This document shows positions 27,607-37,188 of a stretch of DNA of 64,000 nt, piece after piece. Every line of letters starts with the position of its first letter. The stretch's first letter is position 1. The notes below the pieces were generated by a model. That model saw nothing but the letters and a program-made list of their open reading frames with translations, did no database searches and was not told where the DNA came from. This stretch comes from Bradyrhizobium sp. CIAT3101 (GTDB lineage: Bacteria > Pseudomonadota > Alphaproteobacteria > Rhizobiales > Xanthobacteraceae), in assembly GCF_029714945.1 (NCBI RefSeq), contig NZ_CP121634.1:8639001-8703000 (forward strand), read 5' to 3'. A program made the translations under genes and the position numbers.

Positions 27607-27746
27607 TGCCAGGGATTGAGCGGCGACTGCGTGTGAAGTCAACGCGCTCGGGGCCTCGAGCTACGGGCATACTCCCGAGAATGTTGGATTGTCGGCGGAA
27701 CTGACCTGGTCCCAATCCACCATAGGAGTTGGCCAATAAAGGCGAG

Positions 27747-28256
27747 TCACTTCCGCTGAGCAGCTTCCGGCCAACCTGTGAACTCCATCTCAAATCGGCG
27801 AGAACCGACGGGCTTGGTCGTGAATTTCACTGTCTTTCCCGACAGAGCCGCCAAAGAGCCGGATGCGAACTTAAACACGGTCTTACCGGAAGCGGCGATG
27901 CCGACGGCCCTGTTGTCTTCCATGACCGAGGAGCCGTCCCCCTCCAAGAGCTGACCAACCGCATATCCTCCGAGCGCGCGGTGAACGTCGAGAGAGGCCA
28001 AGTACGTGCCCTTCTCACTGTCCCACTCGCTGACCGATATCGCCGTGATGCCAGCGTCCCTCAACAGCCCATCTGCGACGCGGCAGGTGTATTGAAGGCT
28101 GACAATGACGTGCCCATTCCGATCACCTACCGGCTCTCGATCGGTTCCGTCTATGGTGCAGTCGTAGCGCCGGACTGGGTCTGTGGGCGTAACTTCGGTC
28201 AGCCCGAGCAAACCGAAAGTAGAACATAGTACAATAATGCGAAACGGTGGCTTCAT
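27747..28256 (-). CDS. secreted hypothetical protein
   Basis: This 169-residue protein is not recognised. It begins with a probable signal peptide ('MKPPFRIIVLCSTFGLLGL'). The mature part has two cysteines ('YDCTIDG' and 'YTCRVADG') and looks beta-rich, as in small periplasmic or lipid-binding proteins. The start at 28256 was chosen because the signal peptide begins there; the longer frame has an unlikely arginine-rich leader. It is convergent with the MFS exporter. No known domain could be named. Confidence 0.6.
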   Translation of the reverse strand: MKPPFRIIVLCSTFGLLGLTEVTPTDPVRRYDCTIDGTDREPVGDRNGHVIVSLQYTCRVADGLLRDAGITAISVSEWDSEKGTYLASLDVHRALGGYAVGQLLEGDGSSVMEDNRAVGIAASGKTVFKFASGSLAALSGKTVKFTTKPVGSRRFEMEFTGWPEAAQRK

Positions 28257-28471
28257 TTGCCGTGCTCTCGCGGACATGCCTTCGCAGACCTGTACAACTT
28301 GACGCAACGACCGATTCAAGCTTCTTCGATGTCTCGCCGCGTGGGTGCTACCCACGCCGGCCTCGGTCATTTTTGGCGATAGGGCGGCCGAGACGCACGG
28401 AGATTGCTAGCTGCAGCGAAAGTTTGATGCTGCAACCAGCAGGAGAACCTCGATCAAAGGATTTGCGCAGA

Positions 28472-28599
28472 CTAGAGCGCGATGAGATTGGTAGGAATCG
28501 TCATCGCGCTTTGGCTTGTTGTTTGAGCATAATCTCCGCTCAAACGCCGTCCCCGTTTGTCGCGAGGGAAACGCTCTGCTTTTCAGGATCACGCTCTAG
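28472..28599. repeat. Bradyrhizobium-type palindromic intergenic repeat
   Basis: A 128-base element is bounded by the inverted ends CTAGAGCG and CGCTCTAG. Inside are the blocks GCGATGAGATT, GTCATCGCGCTTTGGC and TTGTTTGAGCAT, which I recognise from a repeat scattered between Bradyrhizobium genes. It lies between the secreted protein and the traG-linked regulator gene. The rest of 28257-28622 holds no gene. Confidence 0.6.
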
Positions 28600-28622
28600 A
28601 AAGGAAAGAAAGGAGCCCGAAC

Positions 28623-29060
28623 TTAGGCGGGATCGGACTTCTCCAGCCCCTCTTCGCGCGGCTCTACGTCCGAGCTAACCTCCTTTGCCAGGCTGTGTCC
28701 CTTCGCCAGGCGACGGCCCAATGCTTCAACAAACGAATCATAGCGCTCGCGTCCTTTCGCCTGGGCTGCTGGTTGCGCCGTGTCAGGCAAAGGCGGGGTC
28801 GCGGTGAGCCAAAACCGGACAAACAGGGCGAGCGCTTCGTTCGAAATCGTAGCGTGGCGCTCGAGCCGCTCGAGCTGGCGGGTCAGGCGGTCCAAACGCC
28901 GGCTGAGCGCTGCCTCCATTCGCTCCGAATTGTCTGGCGATAGGAACGTAGATAGCGCCGTCTCCACAACGAGCGCCTGAGCCACCCGCTTGCGGTTGGC
29001 ATAGTCAGCAAGCTGAACAGCGAGGTCCGGCGGCAGACGAAACGTATGTTTGGTGCGCAT
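28623..29060 (-). CDS. ribbon-helix-helix (CopG-like) protein next to traG
   Basis: This 145-residue protein opens with a classical ribbon-helix-helix ('HTFRLPPDLAVQLADYANRK') and continues with a helical region ending in an acidic tail. In related rhizobial elements such a gene follows traG and precedes trbB; here trbB is 18.5 kb away. The start follows the traG stop by about ten bases, so they probably share a transcript. It may bind near oriT or regulate transfer genes. It is a paralogue of the longer protein at 11.7-12.3 kb. Confidence 0.8.
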   Translation of the reverse strand: MRTKHTFRLPPDLAVQLADYANRKRVAQALVVETALSTFLSPDNSERMEAALSRRLDRLTRQLERLERHATISNEALALFVRFWLTATPPLPDTAQPAAQAKGRERYDSFVEALGRRLAKGHSLAKEVSSDVEPREEGLEKSDPA

Positions 29061-29069
29061 GCCCTCAGC

Positions 29070-31076
29070 TCAGAGATCGAGACCGTCACCGGGATCCATT
29101 GCGGCTTGACGCGCAAGACTAGAAGCATGTTTGCGAAGAATGCCGGCGCGCTGGACCTCATCGTCACCTTCCTCATCGGCAAAATCGAACTCTGCCCTTT
29201 CCGTGCTGCGGTCCACCTCCACCTCTTCGTGCTGGCCGAGCTCCGGTTCGCGCCTAATGCCGCCATTAGCAGGATCACTGCTGGACGTCGTGGGCTGGTT
29301 GTCAGCGGACCGCTCCTGTTTGGCCGGCGGGGCGACAGGCAAAGGCAGCTTGCTCCAATCGTCGTGAGGAGATTTCATGCCATCTTCACTGTTACCGGGC
29401 CGAGCTGGAGGGAGTACCCGTTCACGCAGTCGGGGATCTTCGTAATAGCGCGCCTTCTTGGCTCGGATCGGCGGACAGCCCGAGACCAATACGAGTTCAT
29501 CGTCCGACGGCAACTGCATGACCTCACCGGGTGTTAGAAGGGGTCGCGCCGTTTCTTGCCTGGACACCATCAGGTGCCCCAGCCAGGGGCTTAACCTGTG
29601 ACCAGCATAATTTTTCATGGCGCGCAGTTCGGTTGCCATTCCGAGGGCCTCTGAGACCCGTCTTGCGGTTCGCTCGTCGTTCGTTGCGAATGCGACGCGG
29701 ACATGGCAGTTATCGAGAATGGAATTATTTGGGCCGTACGCCTTTTCGACCTGATTTAGGGATTGGGCGATTAAGAAGCTCTTCAGGCCATACCCCGCCA
29801 TGAACGCTAGCGCCGATTCGAAGAAGTCGAGCCGGCCCAAAGCAGGGAACTCGTCAAGCATCAGCAGCACGCGATGCCGGCGCGCCTCCGCGTGGAGATC
29901 TTCCGTGAGCCGCCGTCCGATCTGGTTGAGAATCAACCGCACAAGCGGCTTGGTTCGGCTGATATCCGAGGGCGGCACGACGAGATAGAGCGTTGTCGGT
30001 CGCTTCGCCTCCACGAGATCGCGAATACGCCAATCACTGCAGCGCGTGACCCGCGCCACCACGGGATCGCGGTACAGCCCGAGGAAAGACATGGCCGTCG
30101 AAAGCACTCCGGAGCGCTCATTTTCGCTCTTGTTCAGGAGCTCGCGCGCTGCGGACGCAATAACGGGATGCGGACCGGCATCGCCGAGGTGCGGCGTTGT
30201 CATCATCGCGCGCAGCGTCGCCTCGATGGGACGCTTGGGGTCCGAAAGGAAGTTGGCGACGCCCGCCAAGGTCTTGTCCGGCTCGGCGTAAAGCACGTGC
30301 AGGATGCCGCCGACCAGCAGCGAGTGGCTTGTCTTTTCCCAGTGACTGCGTCGTTCGAGTGCTCCTTCCGGGTCCACCAGGACGTCCGCGATGTTCTGGA
30401 CATCTCGAACCTCCCATTCTCCCCGACGGACCTCAAGCAGTGGGTTGTAAGCCGCAGAGTTTCGGTTCGTCGGGTCGAATAGCAGCACGCGTCCATGCGC
30501 AGAGCGAAAACCGGACGTCAGGGTCCAGTTCTCGCCCTTGATGTCGTGGACAACGCAACTACCCGGCCAAGTCAGGAGGGTGGGAACGACCAGGCCAACG
30601 CCCTTACCCGACCGCGTCGGCGCAAAGCAGAGTACGTGCTCGGGCCCATTGTGCCTGAGATACTTGTGATCAGACCGCCCGAGTATGACGCCATCCGGCC
30701 CAGTAAGCTGCGCTGATCGAAGTTCGGTAGCAAGCGCCCAGCGCGCAGAGCCGTAGGTTGCGGCGGTCTTCGCCTCTTGGGCTCGCCAGACCGACATGCC
30801 AAATGCAACTATGATCGAAATGAAGCCGCCCGATGCCGCGATGCAGGCTCCCTCAATAAATATTGTGGGCGCATAGGCATCGTAGGCGTACCACCACCAG
30901 AAAAACGCCGGCGGCAGGTAGACGGGCTTCCCACGCCCGAGCTCAAACCAGGGGTGCCCGAGCTGGGCCTGGAATCCGAGTTTCCAAGCAACCCACTCCG
31001 TCGCCGCCCAGGTGGTCATGAGCACGATGGCAAGGACAAGCGTGATTTGGCCCCAAAGGACCTTCGTCGAAGACAT
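29070..31076 (-). CDS. traG: TraG/VirD4 coupling protein
   Basis: TraG (668 aa) is the type IV coupling ATPase that delivers the relaxase-DNA complex to the channel. Two N-terminal membrane segments (about 8-25 and 72-96) are followed by Walker A 'APTRSGKGV' (152-160), 'VHDIKGENW' and Walker B 'VLLMLDEFPALG'. The C-terminal 110 residues are polar and acidic, as in many VirD4-type proteins. The gene is complete and is followed by the CopG-like gene. Confidence 0.96.
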   Translation of the reverse strand: MSSTKVLWGQITLVLAIVLMTTWAATEWVAWKLGFQAQLGHPWFELGRGKPVYLPPAFFWWWYAYDAYAPTIFIEGACIAASGGFISIIVAFGMSVWRAQEAKTAATYGSARWALATELRSAQLTGPDGVILGRSDHKYLRHNGPEHVLCFAPTRSGKGVGLVVPTLLTWPGSCVVHDIKGENWTLTSGFRSAHGRVLLFDPTNRNSAAYNPLLEVRRGEWEVRDVQNIADVLVDPEGALERRSHWEKTSHSLLVGGILHVLYAEPDKTLAGVANFLSDPKRPIEATLRAMMTTPHLGDAGPHPVIASAARELLNKSENERSGVLSTAMSFLGLYRDPVVARVTRCSDWRIRDLVEAKRPTTLYLVVPPSDISRTKPLVRLILNQIGRRLTEDLHAEARRHRVLLMLDEFPALGRLDFFESALAFMAGYGLKSFLIAQSLNQVEKAYGPNNSILDNCHVRVAFATNDERTARRVSEALGMATELRAMKNYAGHRLSPWLGHLMVSRQETARPLLTPGEVMQLPSDDELVLVSGCPPIRAKKARYYEDPRLRERVLPPARPGNSEDGMKSPHDDWSKLPLPVAPPAKQERSADNQPTTSSSDPANGGIRREPELGQHEEVEVDRSTERAEFDFADEEGDDEVQRAGILRKHASSLARQAAMDPGDGLDL

Positions 31077-31503
31077 GATAAGCGTCGATCAAGCCCTGCC
31101 AGGCCTGACCCACAACGTTAAAGTTGCACAAGCGTAGAAATGGCGGATCTAGCGTAAGTGCAGTACGATCTTGACTACCTGGAGAGACGTAACGGAGCAA
31201 GCGACGCGCGACACCGCGGTTGCTACCGCTAATATATAGTCGAGCGGCATCTTATAAGACCGGCTTATGAGGCCGACATGCATTGAGGATGCAGCGGAGC
31301 GCAATGCAGGATGGCCAAAGCACATCATTCAGGCCGCCCGCAGCGTCCCGTCTTCCGTCGAAGGCCGAGGCAAGCTTTCGAGTTTGACTGACCCAAAAGC
31401 TTGCAGCTTGCGACCTCCCAATGACCCGAACCACGGAACATGCGCTTTCGCCGTTCATGGTCGCCCTACAGTCGGCTCAATGCCCAGGGAAGAGCGAATA
31501 GTT
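31077..31503. other. no gene recognised; traG promoter region
   Basis: No convincing gene is present. The traG promoter is expected here because nothing upstream is transcribed into traG except the outer-membrane gene's far end. A short AT-rich stretch with the palindrome CTTATAAG is found near 31250. I could not identify an oriT. Confidence 0.4.
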
Positions 31504-33225
31504 TCAGTGAAACTTATAGGAAGCCTGCAAGAACGTGCCCCATCGTTCCATGTGAAAGCTTGCAGGAAAGGGCCCAGAGGTCACAGGACGGCTGCGCGCC
31601 TGCTCGGCTTGGGTGGCGAATTGCTCACTATCTCTCGGACTCCACATCGCCCAGTAACGGCCGCCGACGCCGACGCTGAAATTGCTCGTTATGAAGTACG
31701 ATAAGATGCCTTCTATTTGTACCCCATGGCCGCCGCTCCCGCGATGATCGATGAAGGTCGTGAAGTCTCGCAGGAGATGGTTATCGCGCCCTTGGAAATC
31801 CGTCCAGGGCAGGTATGCGACATCGGCGCTCAAGCGCCAGCGATCGAGCAACATGGTCTCAGCGTTAAGGCCGATACGCACTGCATTCCAGTTGGTGTCT
31901 TGGCTGCCCATCGTCCTTTTATCGTCCGGCGCGAGACATGGAAGCGAAGCGATCGTAACGCATCCTATCGAGTCAGACTTTTGGCCGTAATAGGTCCAGC
32001 CGGCGAATCCACCGATCTTGTATGTGCTGCCCCGCAGGAAATCATGACCGGCATCGACCGTGTAGTACATGAACCTTCCGTTCGCCTGACCCGATCTCGT
32101 GTTGGTATAGGCCATGGAATGGCCAAAGCCGGCCAAGCCCCAATCCTCATCATTCATAATCCCGCTACTAAAGCGCCCCAAACCGATATTGCCCTTCAGG
32201 AAGATTCCCCAGGGGCTGTCAAGTCGTTCGAACAACTCACCGGAAATCCCATCCAGCTTGTGATAGGTCAGCCTCGACACTAGACGATCGGGCGGACCAT
32301 TTTCCCATTGAAATTTTCCCCGACTCAGCCAGAGCCGTGTGCCGCTTTCTAGCGACCAGCCGGTCGTGAAGGGAATTTCCGGCGCGCCAAAGGTCGGCTC
32401 TATCGGGTAAAGCGGCGTATCGGACCATCGCGCCGCCCCTGGGGCGGCATCAAAATGGTAGTTCAGAGCGACCTTGCCGATGTGATAGCCACTGGACAGG
32501 TTAGTGACGCTAGCTGGGACCGTTGCAAAGGGCGGATATTGTAGCGTCGGAGGGGTTGCCACGCTTGGTCCGCCGAACCTCAGATAATCATATCCGATAT
32601 TGACCGACCATGCGGGCGTGAGCGCGTGCTCGACACCTGCGCCGATGAGACCCCCGATACGATTATAGTCGAAATGGGTTGCATTCTGTGGCGCCCATCC
32701 AGACGGGTAAGTCTCGCTATAAAATTCGTTACCGTTGGCTATATCGCCGCGATTGTGTTGCCAGGCCACACCTGCTCTGAGATAGGCAAGCGTGTGACCC
32801 TGCGGGCCAAACGTATAACCCAGCCGGCCGGTCCCGGTGACGAAGACGTCCGGACCTGCGTTGCAGTTTGCACTCACAACAATACCGGAGGCGGCAAGAC
32901 AGGTGTTTGCGCCGTCCGAGATGACGCCGCTGGCATTCAGTTCAAGGCCAAAAACCCAGCGATCCCTCTGCCAATTGTAGCCGATCTGCCCTCCTGCGAG
33001 GAATAACGGAGTATCGACCACGTCGCCATAGATCGAGGGACCGTAGGGATTACTAAATGATGTCCGGCCGTACCCCCCGCCGACGTGCCCACCAAAATAG
33101 CCTCCGGTCCAGCTCCATACTGCAGGCGGGACCTTTACTGCCGGCTTAAAATCTGCCGAATTGACGACCCCGTTTGCAACGAGCGCAGCTGTTGCGATCC
33201 CCCAAAACAAAAACTCAGATCTCAT
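31504..33225 (-). CDS. outer-membrane protein: porin-like barrel fused to an omptin-like protease barrel
   Basis: This protein has 573 residues. A signal peptide (1-23) is followed by an Omp25/Omp31-like barrel (about 35-258, opening 'WTGGYFGGHVGGGYGRT' and ending 'KVALNYHF'). A second barrel (about 285-573) resembles omptins. It keeps the paired acids D359-x-D361 in 'NDEDW' and the D481-x-H483 pair in 'GRDNHL', which line up in order and spacing with the catalytic D83/D85 and D210/H212 of OmpT. It ends in 'SYKFH', close to the usual terminal aromatic. The ATG at 33225 follows AGAGGTG and opens the signal peptide. Upstream frame extension is ignored. Confidence 0.75.
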   Translation of the reverse strand: MRSEFLFWGIATAALVANGVVNSADFKPAVKVPPAVWSWTGGYFGGHVGGGYGRTSFSNPYGPSIYGDVVDTPLFLAGGQIGYNWQRDRWVFGLELNASGVISDGANTCLAASGIVVSANCNAGPDVFVTGTGRLGYTFGPQGHTLAYLRAGVAWQHNRGDIANGNEFYSETYPSGWAPQNATHFDYNRIGGLIGAGVEHALTPAWSVNIGYDYLRFGGPSVATPPTLQYPPFATVPASVTNLSSGYHIGKVALNYHFDAAPGAARWSDTPLYPIEPTFGAPEIPFTTGWSLESGTRLWLSRGKFQWENGPPDRLVSRLTYHKLDGISGELFERLDSPWGIFLKGNIGLGRFSSGIMNDEDWGLAGFGHSMAYTNTRSGQANGRFMYYTVDAGHDFLRGSTYKIGGFAGWTYYGQKSDSIGCVTIASLPCLAPDDKRTMGSQDTNWNAVRIGLNAETMLLDRWRLSADVAYLPWTDFQGRDNHLLRDFTTFIDHRGSGGHGVQIEGILSYFITSNFSVGVGGRYWAMWSPRDSEQFATQAEQARSRPVTSGPFPASFHMERWGTFLQASYKFH

Positions 33226-33774
33226 ATCACCTCTCGAACACACGAGCATGCGCCATCTTGCAACGAAGGCCGAATGACCGACGTTGTCGCGCTGCTTCCA
33301 CGCGGCGTGTATTTGTGCAGGATCTAGGCCATCGGACGTGGCGCGCATTCCCTGCAGTTGCTCGTTAGTGATGTCGCATTCGCAACAAGACCGATGATCT
33401 TTGAAAGACGCCCGTGTCTGATGTCGGTCATGACGTCCACGCTTCACGCTTGACATACAGCGGATGGATAAGTGACGCTCGTTTGGGGCTGCGTCGTCCT
33501 TCCCCGCTCTCACGAACGAGCTGTGAACGCATTGGGTAATCTCAGAGCGGCACCACCGACAGTTCGGGGATTGGTTAAAGTACGGTCCCGGAAAGTGACT
33601 TCTGCCGAAGTTTCTGTCGTCCGGTTTTCGGCGTCAGCCGTCACAGCGCTTGTACCATCGATCTCTTCCGGAGCCACGACTTTGGCTGAAAGGCATACCA
33701 GCAAAGGAGCAGACGGGACTATGATCTGTCTATCGGGCATTGCTCTTTCCTTAGACCAAGCCCGCCTCTTCAGG
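33226..33774. other. no gene recognised
   Basis: This stretch lies between the start of the outer-membrane gene and the end of the relaxase gene, both leftward. It should contain the promoter of the former. I see no hairpin or motif of note, and the long rightward frame from 33472 runs antisense into the relaxase and is not credible. Confidence 0.4.
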
Positions 33775-35526
33775 CTATATTCCCAATCCTCGCTTACGGC
33801 CGACATTCCAATCGACTCTGCCGCCAGGCATCACAATGCCAGATACCTGCTTTCCGAGATGCTGTTCCAAAGCCGGCCGCCAAGGCACCAGCTCAAAACC
33901 GAGCCCATCGTCGATCATAGCGAAACGCCCGGAGGCAAGCGTTACGCGCTGACGGTAGATGCCGGTCACTTGATCGCCCTCAGTTACGGGCTGATAGATA
34001 AGTCCTGAGTCGGTAGAAAGCTTTGCAGTAGCGGCTTGCAGCTCGCGCTGCTGCAAGGCAGCGAGCAAGTCGCGCGCAAACACAATGCGCCGTCCGGACC
34101 GCTGCACAAGGCCTTGGCCAGCGAGGTGATCGAGGCGCGCATCCATTGCGGACCGGACCTCGGCCCCGAAGCCGCCCCCGCTGAGCGACGGATTTTTGGC
34201 GAGAAGCTGGCGGTCGAGCCAGGTCGCACCGTTCGCGCTCACCTGCTCCTCGATCGAGAGGTCTGAGCGAACCGCGAGCGACATTCGCGGCTTTCCACTC
34301 GCATCAGTATAGGTGCGCAACTCGACGATAGCGCCGGCCGGCGCATCGCCAGTAAATTCGAGGTCGCCGAACCGCAGATGATGGGTTCGACCATCGAGGC
34401 CCGCGACGATCGCATAAGCGGTCCCCTTCAGCTCATCATCCAGACCACGTTGAACCAGGCGGCCAAGGACCGGATCGGTGGGTTCTTCTCCGTGCAGGGC
34501 AAAGGTGGCGATGTCCGGCTCCCGCCCCCCAGCACTCATCGCCCGATGCATGGTCTTGATGATGTCGCCGCGCATGCCGAGCTGACGAAGGGTCTGCTCC
34601 AGCCCTGGTTTTAAGGTCCAGCAGGCGGGACCTGTGGATTCGGCAAGGCCGAGGCGTTCAAGCTTGGCCGCCCTGCCGAGCAGCAGGGGGCGCAGTTCAG
34701 GATCCTCACCCTTCCCTTCCGGCCTGAGGTCCGCCACACCGGCGCAGTCATCACAGATCTCACGCAGCGCTCGGTCAAGGCTGGTCCAGCGCTCAGCCTC
34801 GACCTCCCGTTCGAGGCCGGTGCGAACCTCCTGTTCGCTCCGGGGTCCAAGCTCAAGGGTGATGCGGTGGGCGGCACGATCGCGCAAACCGCGGCTGATG
34901 TACTCGCGGCTGATCACAAGATCCTGTCCGTCATCGGCACGGCCGCGAATTAACAGATGGACATGCGGGTTGTCCGTATTCCAGTGATCGACTGCAATCC
35001 AGTCGAGCTTGGTCGCGAGATCTTTTTCGACATCGCGCAGAAGCTCGCGCGTAAATGCCTTCAGGTCACCAAGCGCCGCGCCGTCCTCAGGCGAGATAAT
35101 GAACCGGAAATGGTGACGGTCACTCTCGCAGCGCTCGGCAAAACCCCGCTCGTCGGCTGCGTCAGAGGTGGCGTCAAACATCAAGGCGTTCCGGCCATCC
35201 CGCGTAACGCCCTCACGCTTAAGATAAGCGACATGCTTAGATAGCGGCGCAGAGCGGAATCGCGCTCCCCGATGGCGCACCACACGCGCCTTTGTGACCA
35301 CGCGCCGGGCATTCGAGCGCAAGCGGATCGCGATTGCCGCACGCCGGCCCCGGCCGAAGCGGGAGCGGCTGCGGTCCGGGCCTGAGCGGAAGCTGTTGCC
35401 AACGTGCCCCGCTCTCTTAGCGGCACGCATGACCTGCCCGACGAATGTCTGTGGCCGCCTTGCAACACGGTTACCGTGGTCAATGCGCCCGGGCCTGACG
35501 CGTATGTCATCGTCCCGCATTGTCAT
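33775..35526 (-). CDS. rlxS: RlxS-like relaxase (MobP/VirD2 type, DUF3363)
   Basis: This relaxase (583 aa) would nick at oriT and lead the strand into the recipient. An arginine-rich N-terminus precedes the catalytic core, where the metal-binding histidines appear as H181 and the pair 'HVH' (188-190) in 'DNPHVHLLIRG'. The long C-terminal part is the DUF3363 region usual for this rhizobial relaxase. The ATG at 35526 ('MTMRDDD') was chosen, since upstream codons are low-quality and overlap the transglycosylase. In ICEMlSymR7A the equivalent gene is rlxS, in the same neighbourhood as traF and rdfS. Confidence 0.88.
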   Translation of the reverse strand: MTMRDDDIRVRPGRIDHGNRVARRPQTFVGQVMRAAKRAGHVGNSFRSGPDRSRSRFGRGRRAAIAIRLRSNARRVVTKARVVRHRGARFRSAPLSKHVAYLKREGVTRDGRNALMFDATSDAADERGFAERCESDRHHFRFIISPEDGAALGDLKAFTRELLRDVEKDLATKLDWIAVDHWNTDNPHVHLLIRGRADDGQDLVISREYISRGLRDRAAHRITLELGPRSEQEVRTGLEREVEAERWTSLDRALREICDDCAGVADLRPEGKGEDPELRPLLLGRAAKLERLGLAESTGPACWTLKPGLEQTLRQLGMRGDIIKTMHRAMSAGGREPDIATFALHGEEPTDPVLGRLVQRGLDDELKGTAYAIVAGLDGRTHHLRFGDLEFTGDAPAGAIVELRTYTDASGKPRMSLAVRSDLSIEEQVSANGATWLDRQLLAKNPSLSGGGFGAEVRSAMDARLDHLAGQGLVQRSGRRIVFARDLLAALQQRELQAATAKLSTDSGLIYQPVTEGDQVTGIYRQRVTLASGRFAMIDDGLGFELVPWRPALEQHLGKQVSGIVMPGGRVDWNVGRKRGLGI

Positions 35527-35773
35527 GGCGCAAAAGAGCCTCGTGCGGCTGAGAGATGGCGCAGTCGAGGTTGATTTCGTTCGGGTAATTTGCAGAAGCG
35601 ATGGCAGGAGCAGTTGCGCTGACAGCAAATTGCCCAATCCATCCAACCACCAACGGTCGGACCGACGGCCGGCCTTTTCCCTTGCCATCCGCGGTCGGCT
35701 AGTCCCTGCAAGTTCCCTAGCGCCCTCCAACTCACGACAAACTTCGACAACGCGCGACGAAATGCGATTGCGA

Positions 35774-36502
35774 TCATCGGGACTCCGTTTGCGCCGATCG
35801 CTCCACAAAAAGCTGGGCCGCGCCTGGTACGAGCGCGAGCCCGCCACTGTTCGGGAATTCTTTCGGACTGTTCATTGGACGCCGAGCGGGTGTCGATCTG
35901 GCATGAGCCGACGAGCCAGAGCGGTCAAAGAATAATGCTGCCTGCCGCCACGGAACGGCACTTGGGATCGCCAAAGTCGTGGGCTCGGGCTGTTTGATGC
36001 CGATCAACTCTACGAGCCTGGCAACGTAGATTTTTGTCTCGTCAGGCAGTGGCCGCCCCGTTGCCAGATAGGCCTCGTAGCGCTTTGGACCCGCGTTGTA
36101 AGCTGCGAGAAAACCCTGCGATCCAAACCGGTCGAGCATCTCGCGAAGGTAGGCCGTGCCTGCGAGAATGTTGTCGTGGGGGTCAAAGGGGTCGACACCG
36201 AGATTGTAGCGAGTACTTAGCTCGACCCAAGTCTGGGGCATGATTTGCATCAGGCCCAAGGCGCCCCGGGAGGAAATGGCGCCCACATTGCCGCCGCTCT
36301 CGACTTGCAACACAGCCCGAATCCAGTGTTCTGGGACCGCAAATCGGCGAGAGGCTTCAGTCAAGGATGCAGTGTATAAGTCCGCATGTGGAGAGCTCGG
36401 CGAGTGCAGGCTGACAGCCGGTATTACCGTCTCAGCCGAAGTGTACGACGGCAATTGGAGAACCAGCACAGCTCCAATCAGGCGGGCCGCCATTGCATAC
36501 AT
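35774..36502 (-). CDS. lytic transglycosylase (SLT domain)
   Basis: This 242-residue periplasmic enzyme of the VirB1 type cleaves peptidoglycan to make room for the conjugation channel. A signal peptide is followed by the SLT domain, with the catalytic glutamate E68 in 'VLQVESGGNVGAISSRGA', then 'GLMQIMPQTW' and 'LAAYNAGPKRYE'. The ATG at 36502 was chosen for the signal peptide; ATG 36493 is equally possible. The C-terminal tail (about 175-242) is proline- and serine-rich. It lies between traF and rlxS, the gene order of ICEMlSym-type elements. Confidence 0.88.
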   Translation of the reverse strand: MYAMAARLIGAVLVLQLPSYTSAETVIPAVSLHSPSSPHADLYTASLTEASRRFAVPEHWIRAVLQVESGGNVGAISSRGALGLMQIMPQTWVELSTRYNLGVDPFDPHDNILAGTAYLREMLDRFGSQGFLAAYNAGPKRYEAYLATGRPLPDETKIYVARLVELIGIKQPEPTTLAIPSAVPWRQAALFFDRSGSSAHARSTPARRPMNSPKEFPNSGGLALVPGAAQLFVERSAQTESR

Positions 36503-36681
36503 TATAGCGCAGGTGCTTGCGCTCGAGCTCACTGTGGGTAGCTGGTTCCGCCGCTGAATGTGAGGCGATCGCCGACACGCGCTGGGCATGATTGTCTTTA
36601 GAAATCTCGCCGTGATGAAGCAGGAGGACTGCGATCTATCGACCTGCGAAACTGCGTATCGACGAACCCGGCCGAGCAAGA

Positions 36682-37188
36682 TCAGTCCCTCTCTGTCCAC
36701 ACGGGCAGGGCTTCTCCGATGACGGCGGATGCCGGAAGTGGCCCGAAGTACCGCCCATCGAGCGAACCGGCCGACTGCCGGTTCATGAGAAAGACTTCAT
36801 CCGGCGCTATGAGGCGGCATCCGCGCCAGACCGGCAGCGGCCGGCCACGTGTGTCGCGTTCCCGCGCCAGCCCCATCTCAATGTTATCGACGGAAAGGGC
36901 GAAGCCATTTCTGCAAACGGTTTGTCCGGGCAACGCCAGGACGCGCTTGAGCATGGGAACACCGGTCGGCAGATAGCCGTTCAAGTCCAGGAAGCTCGAA
37001 AGTGGTTCGGGCGGCCGAACGGCCACAAGCTCAGCGACAGTCAATCCTTGCGTTGGCTGTAGACGATAGAGGCCAATCGGGACGCTCTCAGAAGCGTTCC
37101 AGATGTAGCATGGCACGGCTTCTGTGCCGGACCTTGATGCGAGAGCTACCGATCCGCAGATCGCCAGAATAATCGTCAGCCGGCCCAT
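36682..37188 (-). CDS. traF: TraF, S26 signal-peptidase-like pilin processing protease
   Basis: TraF (168 aa) belongs to the S26 peptidases that mature and cyclise TrbC-type pilins. After an N-terminal membrane segment come the serine box 'NASESVPIGLY' (catalytic S35) and the lysine box 'PMLKRVLALPGQ' (K81). The ATG at 37188 overlaps the stop of the DUF2840 gene (ATGA). The substrate TrbC is encoded in the trb operon in this window. The longer frame upstream lies inside the DUF2840 gene. Confidence 0.92.
   Translation of the reverse strand: MGRLTIILAICGSVALASRSGTEAVPCYIWNASESVPIGLYRLQPTQGLTVAELVAVRPPEPLSSFLDLNGYLPTGVPMLKRVLALPGQTVCRNGFALSVDNIEMGLARERDTRGRPLPVWRGCRLIAPDEVFLMNRQSAGSLDGRYFGPLPASAVIGEALPVWTERD

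Noticed and set aside
33472..34008. Rightward open frame of 178 codons
   Set aside because: It runs antisense into the relaxase gene and has no recognisable sequence.
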